Notes under the pieces: generated by a model
What the model saw: only the letters and a program-made list of their open reading frames with translations
Database searches by the model: none
Told to the model about the DNA's origin: nothing
Made by a program: the position numbers and the translations under genes
Part shown: piece after piece, positions 41,344 to 49,769 of the stretch
Numbering within the stretch: position 1 is the stretch's first letter
How the letters are laid out: every line of letters begins with the position of its first letter
Assembly (NCBI RefSeq): GCF_000829465.1
Contig: NZ_JXAL01000002.1
Span: 1-53,267 of the forward strand
Origin: Cohnella kolymensis
Lineage (GTDB): Bacteria; Bacillota; Bacilli; Paenibacillales; Paenibacillaceae
Length of the DNA: 53,267 nucleotides
Reading direction: 5' to 3'

Positions 41344-41518
41344 GTGAAAGAATTGTCATGCAATTGCGGTTACGTCGTGAAGGGAGAATCCGCATGTTGT
41401 TGAAGCGAAAATGTGGCATCATGCGATACAAGATCATACGGATATGTTGAAATCCATGTCTGAAGAACAACTCGTGGGCTGGTTAACGCAAACTCATCAA
41501 ACAATTAAGCTGGCTTAG
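41344..41518 (+). pseudogene. DUF1059-like small protein, frameshifted
   Basis: GTG 41344 follows AAAGGAGGTGCGG and encodes MKELSCNCGYVVKGES before a stop at 41399. In the next frame the sequence continues VEAKMWHHAIQDHTDMLKSM and SEEQLVGWLTQTHQTIKLA to 41518. Dropping one base near 41391-41394 joins them as GESHVVEAKMWHH, a plausible intact protein of about 57 residues with the Cys pair and His-rich helix of DUF1059-type proteins. Function unknown. Confidence 0.6.
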
Positions 41519-41525
41519 TACAAAA

Positions 41526-41554
41526 AGAGAGGCACCCGCAGGGGTGCCTTTTAA
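41526..41554 (+). terminator. terminator
   Basis: AGGCACCC-GCA-GGGGTGCCT followed by T4, after the DUF1059-like gene. Confidence 0.85.
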
Positions 41555-41628
41555 TTTCCATTTTCTACAATTAATGATATAAGATTAGAAACCTTTAACC
41601 TCCTTTTGGGTATATAGCGGGATGTGGC

Positions 41629-41678
41629 ATAACACTTCGTGTGGCAAAGTAATACCTGTACATCTTACATAACAGGAG
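41629..41678 (+). repeat. 10-bp phased repeats upstream of the actin-like gene
   Basis: Units begin at 41629 (ATAACACTTC), 41649 (GTAATACCTG) and 41669 (ATAACAGGAG), all in one 10-bp register, with weaker units between. ATAACACTT is identical to a unit in the downstream array. It overlaps the presumed promoter and leader of the cassette. Confidence 0.55.
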
Positions 41679-41690
41679 GAATGCCTTTTT

Positions 41691-42887
41691 ATGAACTTCC
41701 ATTTCTATGTGGGTAACGATAACGGCAACAGTGAACATGATTTGATCATTGACGGTAATTTGATTCAACAGCCGAATGTGAACTGCACGGTCGACGAGCT
41801 TCCGTGGAGTGAGGAGCAGGCGCCGGAAAGCTTCATCAAAAATCTGCCGGATCAGCTCGTGGTTACGATCGATTCTCCTGCAGCACGGCCGGGTATGTAT
41901 TATGTCGGCAAGTTTGCGCTCGAGAGCGGCGAAATATTGGACAACCTGCAAATCGGCATCGATCTGAAAAGCGATATGGACCTGCCCGTTGTGAACACAT
42001 TGGCCCAAATTGCAGCGGCAGCCGTACAGAAAGCCTACGACGAAGAGAAGAAGATCCCCGATCACATCGATGTTGAGGTCGATATGGCCACCGCCCTGCC
42101 GGTAACCCAGCATACCGACGCCACTTCGGCAAAGTTCGAGAAACGTTTTACCGGCGGCTCCCATCACGTTACCGTACATCTCGGTATTCAAAGGGTAGCA
42201 GTGAAAATCGTATTTCCATTCACCAAAGTGGTGCCTGAAGCGACGCCGGTCATCTTCACATTGCAGAAGGATGCGGACGGCAATTGGCGTGAGGGAGATA
42301 TTTTTCAGGATTTCGTTGAGAGCTATCATATAGAGAAGAAGTTTAACGGCAGTTATTTTAAAGACAAGCGCATTCTCCATGTGGACATCGGCGATGGTTC
42401 TACAGAGTATCCGATCACCGAGGGCAACAAATTCTTGCGGCAGTTTGTGTACGGGAGCCATCACGGTACGGGTTATGCCATCGAGGAAGCGCTGGGCGAG
42501 TTCAACCGGCTGATCCACCTGCCTGAGAGCCCCCGGCAGTTCTTCAGTGATGTAATTAAAAATCCTAAACATAAGTACCATGCTCGAGCCATTAAAACAC
42601 TGAAAAGACCGATGGAAAGTCAAGTCAGACAAATCGTGCAAAACGTGAAAAGGCAGCTGACCAAAGCCCGGAACGAGATCGACTTGATCTGCGTGTATGG
42701 GGGCGGCAGTATTCTCATGCGCTCGATGCTCTATCCTGGGCTGAAAGAACTGTGCGCCGAACGAGAAATGCAGCTTTTGTATATCCCTGCGGAATATGCG
42801 GTGCAGCTCAATGCTATGGGACTGGACGCTTTCGTCCGAGGCAAAATCTACGAAGCTCTTAAAAATAAAGCAGTACAAACGGCCTAA
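41691..42887 (+). CDS. ParM/StbA-family actin-like protein
   Basis: A 398-residue actin-fold ATPase of the bacterial ParM/Alp type. The phosphate 1 loop is VGNDNGNSEH near residue 7, phosphate 2 is HVDIGDGSTEYP near residue 227, connect-2 lies around ALGEFNRL, and the adenosine motif is VYGGGSILMRS near residue 340. Such proteins form polar filaments that push or pull DNA via a small adaptor. The downstream 107-residue gene has the features of that adaptor and phased repeats flank both genes. GGAGGAATG lies about eight bases before the ATG. No other plasmid or phage genes are in the window, so it may be chromosomal or a relic. Confidence 0.85.
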   Translation: MNFHFYVGNDNGNSEHDLIIDGNLIQQPNVNCTVDELPWSEEQAPESFIKNLPDQLVVTIDSPAARPGMYYVGKFALESGEILDNLQIGIDLKSDMDLPVVNTLAQIAAAAVQKAYDEEKKIPDHIDVEVDMATALPVTQHTDATSAKFEKRFTGGSHHVTVHLGIQRVAVKIVFPFTKVVPEATPVIFTLQKDADGNWREGDIFQDFVESYHIEKKFNGSYFKDKRILHVDIGDGSTEYPITEGNKFLRQFVYGSHHGTGYAIEEALGEFNRLIHLPESPRQFFSDVIKNPKHKYHARAIKTLKRPMESQVRQIVQNVKRQLTKARNEIDLICVYGGGSILMRSMLYPGLKELCAEREMQLLYIPAEYAVQLNAMGLDAFVRGKIYEALKNKAVQTA

Positions 42888-42895
42888 TAAGTCCT

Positions 42896-43219
42896 ATGAA
42901 AAAGACCAAACAACCCGGCGACAACTTCAGCTTAAAAACGAAAAAAACCGAAGATCCTTTGGTCATGCAATGGATTAACACCCAAACGAATTTGATGGAT
43001 TCCATTCGTTATTTGATCGAGAATGAAATCGTTCGGAGCGGAGTACGGAACCTGCAGGCGCATATTCCAACGGAACGTAATTTGTTGAATCCCGTCTCGA
43101 ATGACGTTTCGACGTACGCAGCGTACACGGAGCAGGCCGCCGATGCCGAGCTCGATCATGAGCCTGAAGCGGCACCTGAGGATGAATTTGACGATGAGGA
43201 TATCGAGTCGTGGATCTAG
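42896..43219 (+). CDS. ParR-like DNA-binding adaptor
   Basis: A 107-residue protein eight bases after the actin-like gene. Residues 10-50 (NFSLKTKKTEDPLVMQWINT, then QTNLMDSIRYLIENEIVRSG) follow the ribbon-helix-helix pattern of ParR/CopG proteins: a short strand, helix A, turn with N-x-x-D-S-I, helix B. The last 40 residues are strongly acidic (LDHEPEAAPEDEFDDEDIES) and could contact filament ends. There is no clear ribosome binding site, so it relies on coupling to the upstream gene. It should bind the 10-bp repeats that start at its stop codon. Confidence 0.7.
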   Translation: MKKTKQPGDNFSLKTKKTEDPLVMQWINTQTNLMDSIRYLIENEIVRSGVRNLQAHIPTERNLLNPVSNDVSTYAAYTEQAADAELDHEPEAAPEDEFDDEDIESWI

Positions 43220-43304
43220 TAATTCGAAGTAATACTTAGTAATTCCGGATAACACTTTTCAGTAGAATTACCGGGTAATACTTGGTCGAACTTTGTAATA
43301 TTAA
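43219..43304 (+). repeat. array of 10-bp phased direct repeats, putative centromere
   Basis: Units start exactly ten bases apart at 43219 (GTAATTCGAA), 43229 (GTAATACTTA), 43239 (GTAATTCCGG) and 43249 (ATAACACTTT); after a 16-base gap that contains an inverted GAATTAC, three more start at 43275 (GTAATACTTG), 43285 (GTCGAACTTT) and 43295 (GTAATATTAA). Consensus GTAATACTTN. Repeats in helical phase next to a ParMR-type operon are the form of parC-like centromeres. Confidence 0.65.
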
Positions 43305-43327
43305 GGCGCAGAACCCGCATTATATCA

Positions 43328-43375
43328 ACAAAAAAGGCGAATCACGGACAAGTTCCTGGTGCGCTTTTTTTGTTT
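43328..43375. terminator. terminator between convergent genes
   Basis: AAAAAAGGCG near 43329 pairs with CGCTTTTTTT near 43363, with a CAC/GTG inner pairing; long T run. Confidence 0.6.
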
Positions 43376-44284
43376 TTAGAGCAGTTCTCGGAGCTCCCTT
43401 TGAAACTTGTTCAAGCGTTGACTTGAAGGGGTAACGGATTTGGCGTTGCGGATACCGCCGATTTTGATGTTTCGAACGACGTGGTACGGGGCCGTCAAAA
43501 GGGCGTGCAGAAGGTGCAGATCATTGTCGTTTAACGGGCGTTTATTGTCATAATAATCGACCCAGCGAAGCATGCCACTGCCGTTCCATAGAAAGTTTCG
43601 ATGGAGAATATGGGAGAGATCTTTCATTCTGGCGTTCAGGGATGTATTTTCAAAATCGATCAAGTGAGTTTTTCCCCGGCTGTCTTTGATCAAGTTCGGA
43701 TAGTTGTAATCTCCATGCACGAGCGCGGCCGCATTTTGCTCCGCTTCAACGGCTTGCAGGACTTTAGGCTGACTCAAGCCATACAAAGCCTCATCGCAGG
43801 CCGGGACCAAATGCTTAGTGTTCTTGTAGCGGCTTAGCACTTTTTTATACTCCGATACCTCATCATGAAGTCCGGCATACCGGATGCGTCCGCCCGGAGC
43901 CTCGTCCTTCGGAAAACCTGCGGCCATGGAATGAAACTTAGCCAGCGTTCGGATCGCACTCTTGAAATCCTTTCTTCTGCGAAAAAGGGGTCTCTTTCCA
44001 GGGACCCAGTTGGTCACTGTGTAGAAAACTCCGCCATGACGGATATAGGAGTCCTGCTCCGCAGTTGCATACACTCGCTGGCCGCGGGTGAAGCCGCGCT
44101 CCTCCAGGAAGGAGAAAACCCGAGCAATGAAACGCACATCCTCTTCCGGGAAATCGTAGCCCTTCAGGCAATAACTGCCGCTTGCCGCTTGAATGAGATA
44201 AACATCCTGAATCTTCACGGTTTTTTTGATCTGCAGCGCATACATTTTCTCAATTGTCGACCACAAGGACATCCGTTTAAGCAC
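43376..44284 (-). CDS. CotS-family spore coat kinase-like protein
   Basis: A 302-residue protein with the aminoglycoside-phosphotransferase/kinase fold of the CotS/CotI/YutH group. Catalytic-loop LVHGDYNYPNLI lies near residue 190 and the metal-binding Asp in HLIDFENTSLNARMKDLSHI near residue 210. The N-lobe ends with FYTVTNWVPGKRPLFRRR, characteristic of coat-associated members. These proteins are made in the mother cell late in sporulation and become part of the coat; some may phosphorylate coat components. GTG 44284 is tentative: GGAGAGGG is close to it. A second member lies at 49770. Confidence 0.85.
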   Translation of the reverse strand: MLKRMSLWSTIEKMYALQIKKTVKIQDVYLIQAASGSYCLKGYDFPEEDVRFIARVFSFLEERGFTRGQRVYATAEQDSYIRHGGVFYTVTNWVPGKRPLFRRRKDFKSAIRTLAKFHSMAAGFPKDEAPGGRIRYAGLHDEVSEYKKVLSRYKNTKHLVPACDEALYGLSQPKVLQAVEAEQNAAALVHGDYNYPNLIKDSRGKTHLIDFENTSLNARMKDLSHILHRNFLWNGSGMLRWVDYYDNKRPLNDNDLHLLHALLTAPYHVVRNIKIGGIRNAKSVTPSSQRLNKFQRELRELL

Positions 44285-44383
44285 ACCCTCTCCATGATCT
44301 ATTCCCGGGGAAATGAGTTGTCCGGATCGCCAGTGCTATGATAACGTATGATACACGCAGCTTGTTCGTGAGGAGTCGGCAAA

Positions 44384-45149
44384 ATGATGCAGCTTAGTTT
44401 GGAAATGACGCTACTTATCATCTTGGGTGGATTTCTGGCGGCATTCGTGGATTCGGTCGTCGGCGGCGGAGGACTCATTTCCCTGCCGGTTCTGTTAGCG
44501 ACAGGGATGCCCATTACGGATGCGTTCGGAACGAACAAACTCGCCAGCTCCATGTCTTCGCTGACGAGTACGATGTCGTTTTATGTATTCGGGAAAAGTA
44601 GACGTTCGAATGGTAAGGGGATTGTTTATTCTCTCCGCCGCAGGCGCGGCCGGCGGTGCGCTGACTGTGCATAGCATTCCTTCCGATTTTCTGAGGCCGC
44701 TTGTCGTTGTCATGCTCATTCTGATTACGGTCTATACCGTATTCCGGCGCAGTTGGGGGAATCTGTCTACATTCCAGGGACTGTCGAAGGGCTCGGCGTG
44801 GCTCATGAGTATCGCGGCATTAAGCATCGGCTTCTATGACGGTTTTTTCGGGCCGGGTACCGGTTCGTTTCTGATCTTTGTTTTTCTGCTGCTCGGATAT
44901 GATTTTGTGACGGCAGCAGGCAATGCCAAGGTGCTTAACTTCGGCAGCAACATAGCCAGCTTGGTCACATTCATGTTTCTTGGCGCAGTTAACTATCAAT
45001 ACGGCATTCTAATGGGATTGTCGATGGTTTGCGGCTCCTTGCTTGGCTCGCGAGTCGCCGTCCGCAAAGGCGCTTCCTATGTTCGCCCGCTGTTTCTGAT
45101 CGTCTGTACAGTGCTGATCGGCAAACAGGTGTGGGACTTATTGCATTGA
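44384..45149 (+). pseudogene. TauE/SafE-family membrane exporter, frameshifted
   Basis: Two overlapping frames (44384-44674 and 44583-45149) together make a membrane protein of about 254 residues with eight predicted helices. The hallmark AAFVDSVVGGGGLISLPVLL lies in the first part and GFYDGFFGPGTGSFLIF in the second, the paired inverted-repeat signature of sulfite/organosulfonate exporters (UPF0721, YfcA-like). The break is at AAAA 44594-44597: removing one A gives YVFGKVDVRMVRGLFIL. All other sequence is intact, so the gene may be functional if the extra base is an error. Confidence 0.85.
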
Positions 45150-45159
45150 TGCGGGTTAT

Positions 45160-46059
45160 TTACAGCCGGAGGGGATCCACTTTCTCCGGCTTTCCGTTCC
45201 TGACCAGCGCAACCGGGAACCTGTCACAATTATGCACGGCGGCTGTCCGCCCTTTATTGTCAATAACGATCAGCCCCCCATACTCTCCGGTAAGCCGGTG
45301 CAGCCTGCGAATGGCCTCAATCGCAACTTCCTCCGGATGTCTGCCTGCGTGAATGCCGTCGTCGACGTATTTCGCGGTCAACGTCTGAATGAATGCTTCG
45401 CCTCTGCCGGTGCATACCACAGCGCAGTCGGCCGATGCGAAGATACCCCCGCCGATGAACGGAGTATCTCCGACACGGCCGGGCAGCTTGAGGAAGGATC
45501 CGCCGGTTGATGAGGCTGCAGCGTGATTCCCGTCATCATCCAACAAAATGCAGCCGACGGTATCGGTCTCTCTTTTCAAACCGGTGTATGCGCTGAAGTC
45601 CAACTGCTTTCCTTCCTTCAACAGCTGCATGGCGTAATTCCAGGATTCCATCTGTTCCGGTGAAATGCACGAATCATCGGCAAACCCCTTTTCCTTGGCA
45701 AACAAGGAAGCTCCCTCGCCGGCGACTACGACGTGTTTCGTATCTTCCATGAGCTTCCTCGCGACCGACACGGCATTGCGTATCCCCTTCATCGCGGCTA
45801 CTGCCGCAAATCTACCGGAAACTCCGTCCATTATCGCACCATCAAGCTCCGCCTGACCGTCCCGATTGAGAACCGATCCATATCCGGCGTTATACAGAGG
45901 ATTATTTTCAAGTTCAATAACGGCTTGCTCGACCGCATCCAATCGATTGTTCGAGGCCTTCAACGCGTCGTAGCCTTTCTTCGCGGCAGTCTCCAATCCT
46001 TGTATGAACGGCGGCTCCGTACTCGTTTCCACGCTTCCGTGAACCAGAATTATGCTCAT
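45160..46059 (-). CDS. isoaspartyl peptidase/L-asparaginase family (Ntn hydrolase)
   Basis: A 299-residue plant-type asparaginase precursor. NNPLYNAGYGSVLNRDGQAE near residue 52 is the family signature, and the autocleavage/nucleophile Thr lies in ETDTVGCILLDDDGN near residue 167, followed by GRVGDTPFIGGGIFA and CTGRGEAFI that form the substrate pocket. It would self-cleave to alpha and beta chains and hydrolyse isoaspartyl dipeptides or asparagine, clearing damaged proteins. ATG 46059 is used, after GAGGAGT; the frame extends upstream to 46104 without a better site. Confidence 0.9.
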   Translation of the reverse strand: MSIILVHGSVETSTEPPFIQGLETAAKKGYDALKASNNRLDAVEQAVIELENNPLYNAGYGSVLNRDGQAELDGAIMDGVSGRFAAVAAMKGIRNAVSVARKLMEDTKHVVVAGEGASLFAKEKGFADDSCISPEQMESWNYAMQLLKEGKQLDFSAYTGLKRETDTVGCILLDDDGNHAAASSTGGSFLKLPGRVGDTPFIGGGIFASADCAVVCTGRGEAFIQTLTAKYVDDGIHAGRHPEEVAIEAIRRLHRLTGEYGGLIVIDNKGRTAAVHNCDRFPVALVRNGKPEKVDPLRL

Positions 46060-46278
46060 CCGACTCGACTCCTCAAGTAGAAGATAGTTAACCAGACCCA
46101 TCAAACAAATGATACCATAATGCGGTTTCCGGAAGGCAAGATAGGACCGGGCAGCGGCGTTGACAAATTTCTTGCTTCCAGGGAGGAAAATGACAAGGAT
46201 TATGGAGAATCAGGTCGAATAAATAATATCTTGGTACCCGTTATCATATGCAGATCTCAGGGAGGCGCTCGGCAGCAC

Positions 46279-47565
46279 ATGAGCAAAGTCAACGATTCGG
46301 AATCGATTTCTCTTCACCGCTATCTCTTACGCAGTATGATCCCCGCAGCAGTCGGCGCGGCGGTCATTGCAGGCATACTTTTTCAATATGCAGGTGTGGA
46401 TACTGCGGACGCGACTTTTTGGCCGGGTGTGGCATGGGGAGCATTCAGCGGAATACTGCTGGGTGCGGTCATCGGATACGCGAACTATCGGCGGTTCGTG
46501 TCGCCTATGAAAGGTATCATCGAGCATATTCGCCATATGGCCGCCGGAGACCTGAGCAAGGAACTGGATTTATCCGCCATCGGCGAGCTGCGGCCGATCG
46601 GCATCTCCGTCAATCGGCTGACTGTTAATTTGCAAACCATGATTTCGGAAGCAGAACGCGCATCCAAGCAATTATCAAGCTTATCGGAATCCTTGAACCT
46701 CACATCGAATGAAAATACACATGCGCTGAACCAGGTGGCATCATCCATCCAGCATACGGCCGGGGAGAACCAGACGCAGGCGCATGACATCGACACCATG
46801 TTTAAAGCTGTTAACAGCATTCACAGCGGTGTGCTGGAAATAACGGAGAGAATGAAGACCGTCTCCGATACATCGGCCTTGATGACGGGCGAGTCGGAGT
46901 TCGGCAGAAAAGCGCTGAATGACGTAGTGGTGCAGATGAATGAAATTCAGAAGAGCGTACGTGCGTCTCACGCGACCGTTCAATTGTTGAATGATCGCAT
47001 CAACGCCATAGGGGATATCATGAGGTTGATCACGGACATTGCGTCGCAGACGAATCTGCTCGCCTTGAATGCCGCGATCGAAGCAACCCGCGCGGGGGAG
47101 AACGGCCGCGGCTTTGTAGTCGTATCGGCGGAAATACGGAAGCTTTCCGTGCAGTCCCATACCGCAATCGACAAGATTTCCGACATTCTGGGCGCGATTC
47201 AGGAAGACAGCCAGCAATCGATTCATTTGCTCGATAATGAGACCAAAGAAGTCGCCGTAGGCATCGAGATGGTGGACCAGACCTCGCGGAGACTGGAAAA
47301 CATCAATCAATTGGCCGGGCAGGTCGCGCAATCCGTCCGGCATGTTTCGCAAGATATCGACGCGATATCCGCTGAATCCACAACGATCCACAACCGTACA
47401 GATCGCGTCACCCAGAGAATCTATGCATCGTTAACCGAGACCGATAATTTGGCCGCATTCACCGAGCAGTTATTGGCCTCCACGGAAAGCATACAAAGCG
47501 TCATGGAGCAGCTGCATGAGACAACCGTTACGCTGGAACGGCATATTCAACAATTTAAAGCCTGA
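46279..47565 (+). CDS. methyl-accepting chemotaxis protein with minimal sensor
   Basis: A 428-residue chemoreceptor. Two membrane helices (about residues 16-36 and 46-66) are separated by only about ten residues, so there is no extracellular ligand domain. HAMP follows (RRFVSPMKGIIEHIRHMAAG), then a long coiled-coil signalling domain whose tip reads ASQTNLLALNAAIEATRAGE. It may sense through the membrane, a partner protein or the cytosol. ATG 46279 has GGGAGGCG about 12 bases upstream; the frame continues to 46120 but those residues look non-coding. The next gene starts 14 bases downstream. Confidence 0.9.
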   Translation: MSKVNDSESISLHRYLLRSMIPAAVGAAVIAGILFQYAGVDTADATFWPGVAWGAFSGILLGAVIGYANYRRFVSPMKGIIEHIRHMAAGDLSKELDLSAIGELRPIGISVNRLTVNLQTMISEAERASKQLSSLSESLNLTSNENTHALNQVASSIQHTAGENQTQAHDIDTMFKAVNSIHSGVLEITERMKTVSDTSALMTGESEFGRKALNDVVVQMNEIQKSVRASHATVQLLNDRINAIGDIMRLITDIASQTNLLALNAAIEATRAGENGRGFVVVSAEIRKLSVQSHTAIDKISDILGAIQEDSQQSIHLLDNETKEVAVGIEMVDQTSRRLENINQLAGQVAQSVRHVSQDIDAISAESTTIHNRTDRVTQRIYASLTETDNLAAFTEQLLASTESIQSVMEQLHETTVTLERHIQQFKA

Positions 47566-47579
47566 GAAGGAGACATAAG

Positions 47580-48437
47580 ATGCAGTGTGTATTGTCTTCA
47601 TCCTCCATTCACTATGAGGAATACGGTGAAGGGAAGCCGATCTTGTTTTTTCATGCATTAAGCTTAGATCTTGTATCTATGAGAAATGTGATGGAGCCGT
47701 TGTTCACGGAACGAATAGGGTGGCGGCGCATTTATGTTGACTTACCGGGTATGGGTGGCTCGCCTGCGGAAGATTGGATGAGAAGTTCAGACGATGTGCT
47801 TTCCGTGATTATTGAATTTCTTGAAAAATTAATTCCTGGTCAAAGGTTTGTGCTGGCAGGCCTATCCTATGGCGGATACATTGCCCGCGGCGTGGCTTTC
47901 AAGCAAATCAACCGAGTAGACGGGATGCTGCTCATCTCACCGATGATTAAGGCGCGACCTGCTGACCGTCAACTGCCTGCTCGTGTCGTGGTTGACAAAG
48001 ATGAAGCTTTATTGGCCAGTTTACAGAATAACGAACCTACTGGTTTTGAGAATTTTGCTGTCGTACAGACCGAAGAAATATGGGAAAAATATAAAAGAGA
48101 TGTATTAAGCGGCGCCGAGAAGTCAGATCGAACCTTTTTGACCTCTGAATTTAGGACCAAAGGCTACGCGTATACTTTTGAGTCGGTGCTGTCTGACGTA
48201 TCATTTCAAAAGCCCGCCCTTATTGTGCTTGGGCGCCAAGATGCGGTCAGCGGCTATGAAGATGCAATGCGGTTGATTGAAAGCTACCCGCGAGCCACTT
48301 TTACGATCATGGACCGCGCAGGACACTTTCCTCAGCTTGAGCAAGAAACGCTGTTACTTGCTTTAACGGATGAATGGTTGGAGCGAGTTGAGACAGAGGC
48401 AGGGGTTGCGCGGCAGGATAACGGGGCAGCAGAATGA
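47580..48437 (+). CDS. alpha/beta hydrolase
   Basis: A 285-residue hydrolase of the canonical alpha/beta fold. The oxyanion region is ILFFHALSLD, the nucleophile elbow LAGLSYGGYIARG (Ser near residue 96), the acid Asp in LGRQDAVSGYEDA and the His in DRAGHFPQLEQE near residue 243. No signal peptide. Substrate unknown. GAGAAGGAG gives a good ribosome binding site. It overlaps the next ORF by four bases (ATGA), so it is cotranslated with the alkyltransferase-like protein. Confidence 0.88.
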   Translation: MQCVLSSSSIHYEEYGEGKPILFFHALSLDLVSMRNVMEPLFTERIGWRRIYVDLPGMGGSPAEDWMRSSDDVLSVIIEFLEKLIPGQRFVLAGLSYGGYIARGVAFKQINRVDGMLLISPMIKARPADRQLPARVVVDKDEALLASLQNNEPTGFENFAVVQTEEIWEKYKRDVLSGAEKSDRTFLTSEFRTKGYAYTFESVLSDVSFQKPALIVLGRQDAVSGYEDAMRLIESYPRATFTIMDRAGHFPQLEQETLLLALTDEWLERVETEAGVARQDNGAAE

Positions 48438-48745
48438 AGCCTTTTACTCTTCAAGTGATTTCGATCGTTAAGAGTATTCCGGCGGGATGTGTCATGACGT
48501 ATGGACAAGTCGCAGCATTGGCAGGCAGTCCACGCGGCGCAAGGCAAGTCGTTAGGATTCTTCATTCGATGAGCGGATCCTATAATCTTCCATGGCACCG
48601 CGTCGTGAATATCAAGGGGCAAATCGCCGTCACGGATGAGGAATCCAGATTTATGCAAAAATTCTACCTCGAGCAAGAAGGCGTTATCGTCGATGCATAC
48701 GATCGGATAGATTTGAAGAGGTACCGATACCAGACCGAAGGTTGA
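48434..48745 (+). CDS. alkyltransferase-like protein (ATL)
   Basis: A 103-residue relative of the DNA-binding domain of O6-methylguanine methyltransferase. IPAGCVMTYGQVAALAGSPR and ARQVVRILHSM are the HTH and arginine-finger region; the active-site motif, PCHRVV in true transferases, reads PWHRVV, so the alkyl-accepting Cys is replaced by Trp. Proteins with this change (ATL) bind O6-alkylguanine and flag it for nucleotide excision repair instead of removing it. It is cotranslated with the hydrolase and closed by a strong terminator. Confidence 0.9.
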   Translation: MKPFTLQVISIVKSIPAGCVMTYGQVAALAGSPRGARQVVRILHSMSGSYNLPWHRVVNIKGQIAVTDEESRFMQKFYLEQEGVIVDAYDRIDLKRYRYQTEG

Positions 48746-48777
48746 GCCGCAAATACGCGGCTTAACCTTTTTTATTT
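48737..48777 (+). terminator. strong terminator
   Basis: AAGGTTGAGCCGC-AAATAC-GCGGCTTAACCTT stem followed by six T; its 5' arm overlaps the stop codon of the ATL gene. Confidence 0.92.
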
Positions 48778-48866
48778 GTGTATCAGCTGGCAGAGAGGAC
48801 TGCTTTGGGTAATAACAAATGCAAAGATGGTTACCATAATTGGAAATGACGTTTGGAGGTCACATC

Positions 48867-49640
48867 ATGGGATACAACCCTCCGCAGAAGGTCGCGGAAA
48901 TCGCTATTGAGGCTGGTGCCCGGAAGAGCCGTTTGCCTCTCAGTACGATGCTCGTTCTGGGCTTCCTGTCCGGTGCTTTTATCGCATTAGGGTTTTTATT
49001 AGACGTGCGGGTAAGCGGGCATATGCCCGTAGAGTGGGGCAGCTTTGCCGGATTTTTAGGAGCTGCCGTGTTCCCGTTAGGTCTTATCCTTAGCATTATT
49101 GCCGGAGGTGAGCTGTTGACCGGGAATATGATGGCCGTCAGCTTCGCGAAGTTCGCCGGCAGGGTTACCTGGGGCGGCCTCCTGTACAACTGGATTGTCA
49201 TTACAGTGGCCAATTTCATTGGGGCCGTGTTTATCGCTTACATGTTCGGCCATGTCGTGGGATTAACGGCGGAAGGTCCTTATCTCGACAAAACGGTGGC
49301 CATCGCAGAGGCGAAGATCGGGGAAAATTTTGTACAGGCATTTGTGTCGGGTATCGGCTGTAACTGGCTGGTCGGTCTTGCTGTATGGCTTTCTTATTCA
49401 GCCGAAGATGTCGCCGGCAAAATTCTGGGCATCTGGTTTTGTATAATGGGCTTTGTCGCCGTCGGATTTCAGCACGTGGTCGCGAATATGTTTATCATTC
49501 CTGCGGCGATCTTCGAAGGTGAAGCAACCTGGGCGGAGTGGTTCACCAATTTCGTGCCTGTGTTTTTAGGAAACGCGGTCGGCGGCGCAATTATGGTTTC
49601 ACTATTCTATTGGATAGCCTACGTCAAAGCTGCCAAATAA
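48867..49640 (+). CDS. formate/nitrite (FNT) family channel
   Basis: A 257-residue pentameric channel subunit with six predicted helices. The slit regions are seen as IIAGGELLTGNMMAVSFAKF near residue 85 and GFQHVVANMFIIPAAI near residue 205, the latter with the conserved His that gates anion passage. It would carry formate, nitrite or hydrosulfide. ATG 48867 follows GGAGGTCACATC; the earlier in-frame ATG at 48840 lacks a site. No formate dehydrogenase or nitrite reductase gene is nearby, so the substrate is open. A terminator follows. Confidence 0.93.
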   Translation: MGYNPPQKVAEIAIEAGARKSRLPLSTMLVLGFLSGAFIALGFLLDVRVSGHMPVEWGSFAGFLGAAVFPLGLILSIIAGGELLTGNMMAVSFAKFAGRVTWGGLLYNWIVITVANFIGAVFIAYMFGHVVGLTAEGPYLDKTVAIAEAKIGENFVQAFVSGIGCNWLVGLAVWLSYSAEDVAGKILGIWFCIMGFVAVGFQHVVANMFIIPAAIFEGEATWAEWFTNFVPVFLGNAVGGAIMVSLFYWIAYVKAAK

Positions 49641-49657
49641 CATAAAAAGAATACAAC

Positions 49658-49692
49658 GAAGAGGCCTCTCCAGAGAGTGCCTCTTTTTTGCC
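49658..49692 (+). terminator. terminator after the FNT gene
   Basis: AAGAGGC-CTCTCCAGAGAGT-GCCTCTT with T6. Confidence 0.85.
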
Positions 49693-49769
49693 GTCATTCC
49701 CTCACCCGGGTGTCTTGCATATAGTACAACTGTGCAACATTCGGTGAAGACGGGGAGGATCGCGTAATC

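Noticed and set aside
41595..42878. 427-codon open frame antisense to the actin-like gene
   Set aside because: No ribosome binding site or recognisable motif; it mirrors the codon bias of the actin-like gene.
41691..43219. Prophage or integrative element around the partition cassette
   Set aside because: No integrase, structural, replication or relaxase gene is visible on either side; flanking genes are ordinary chromosomal types.
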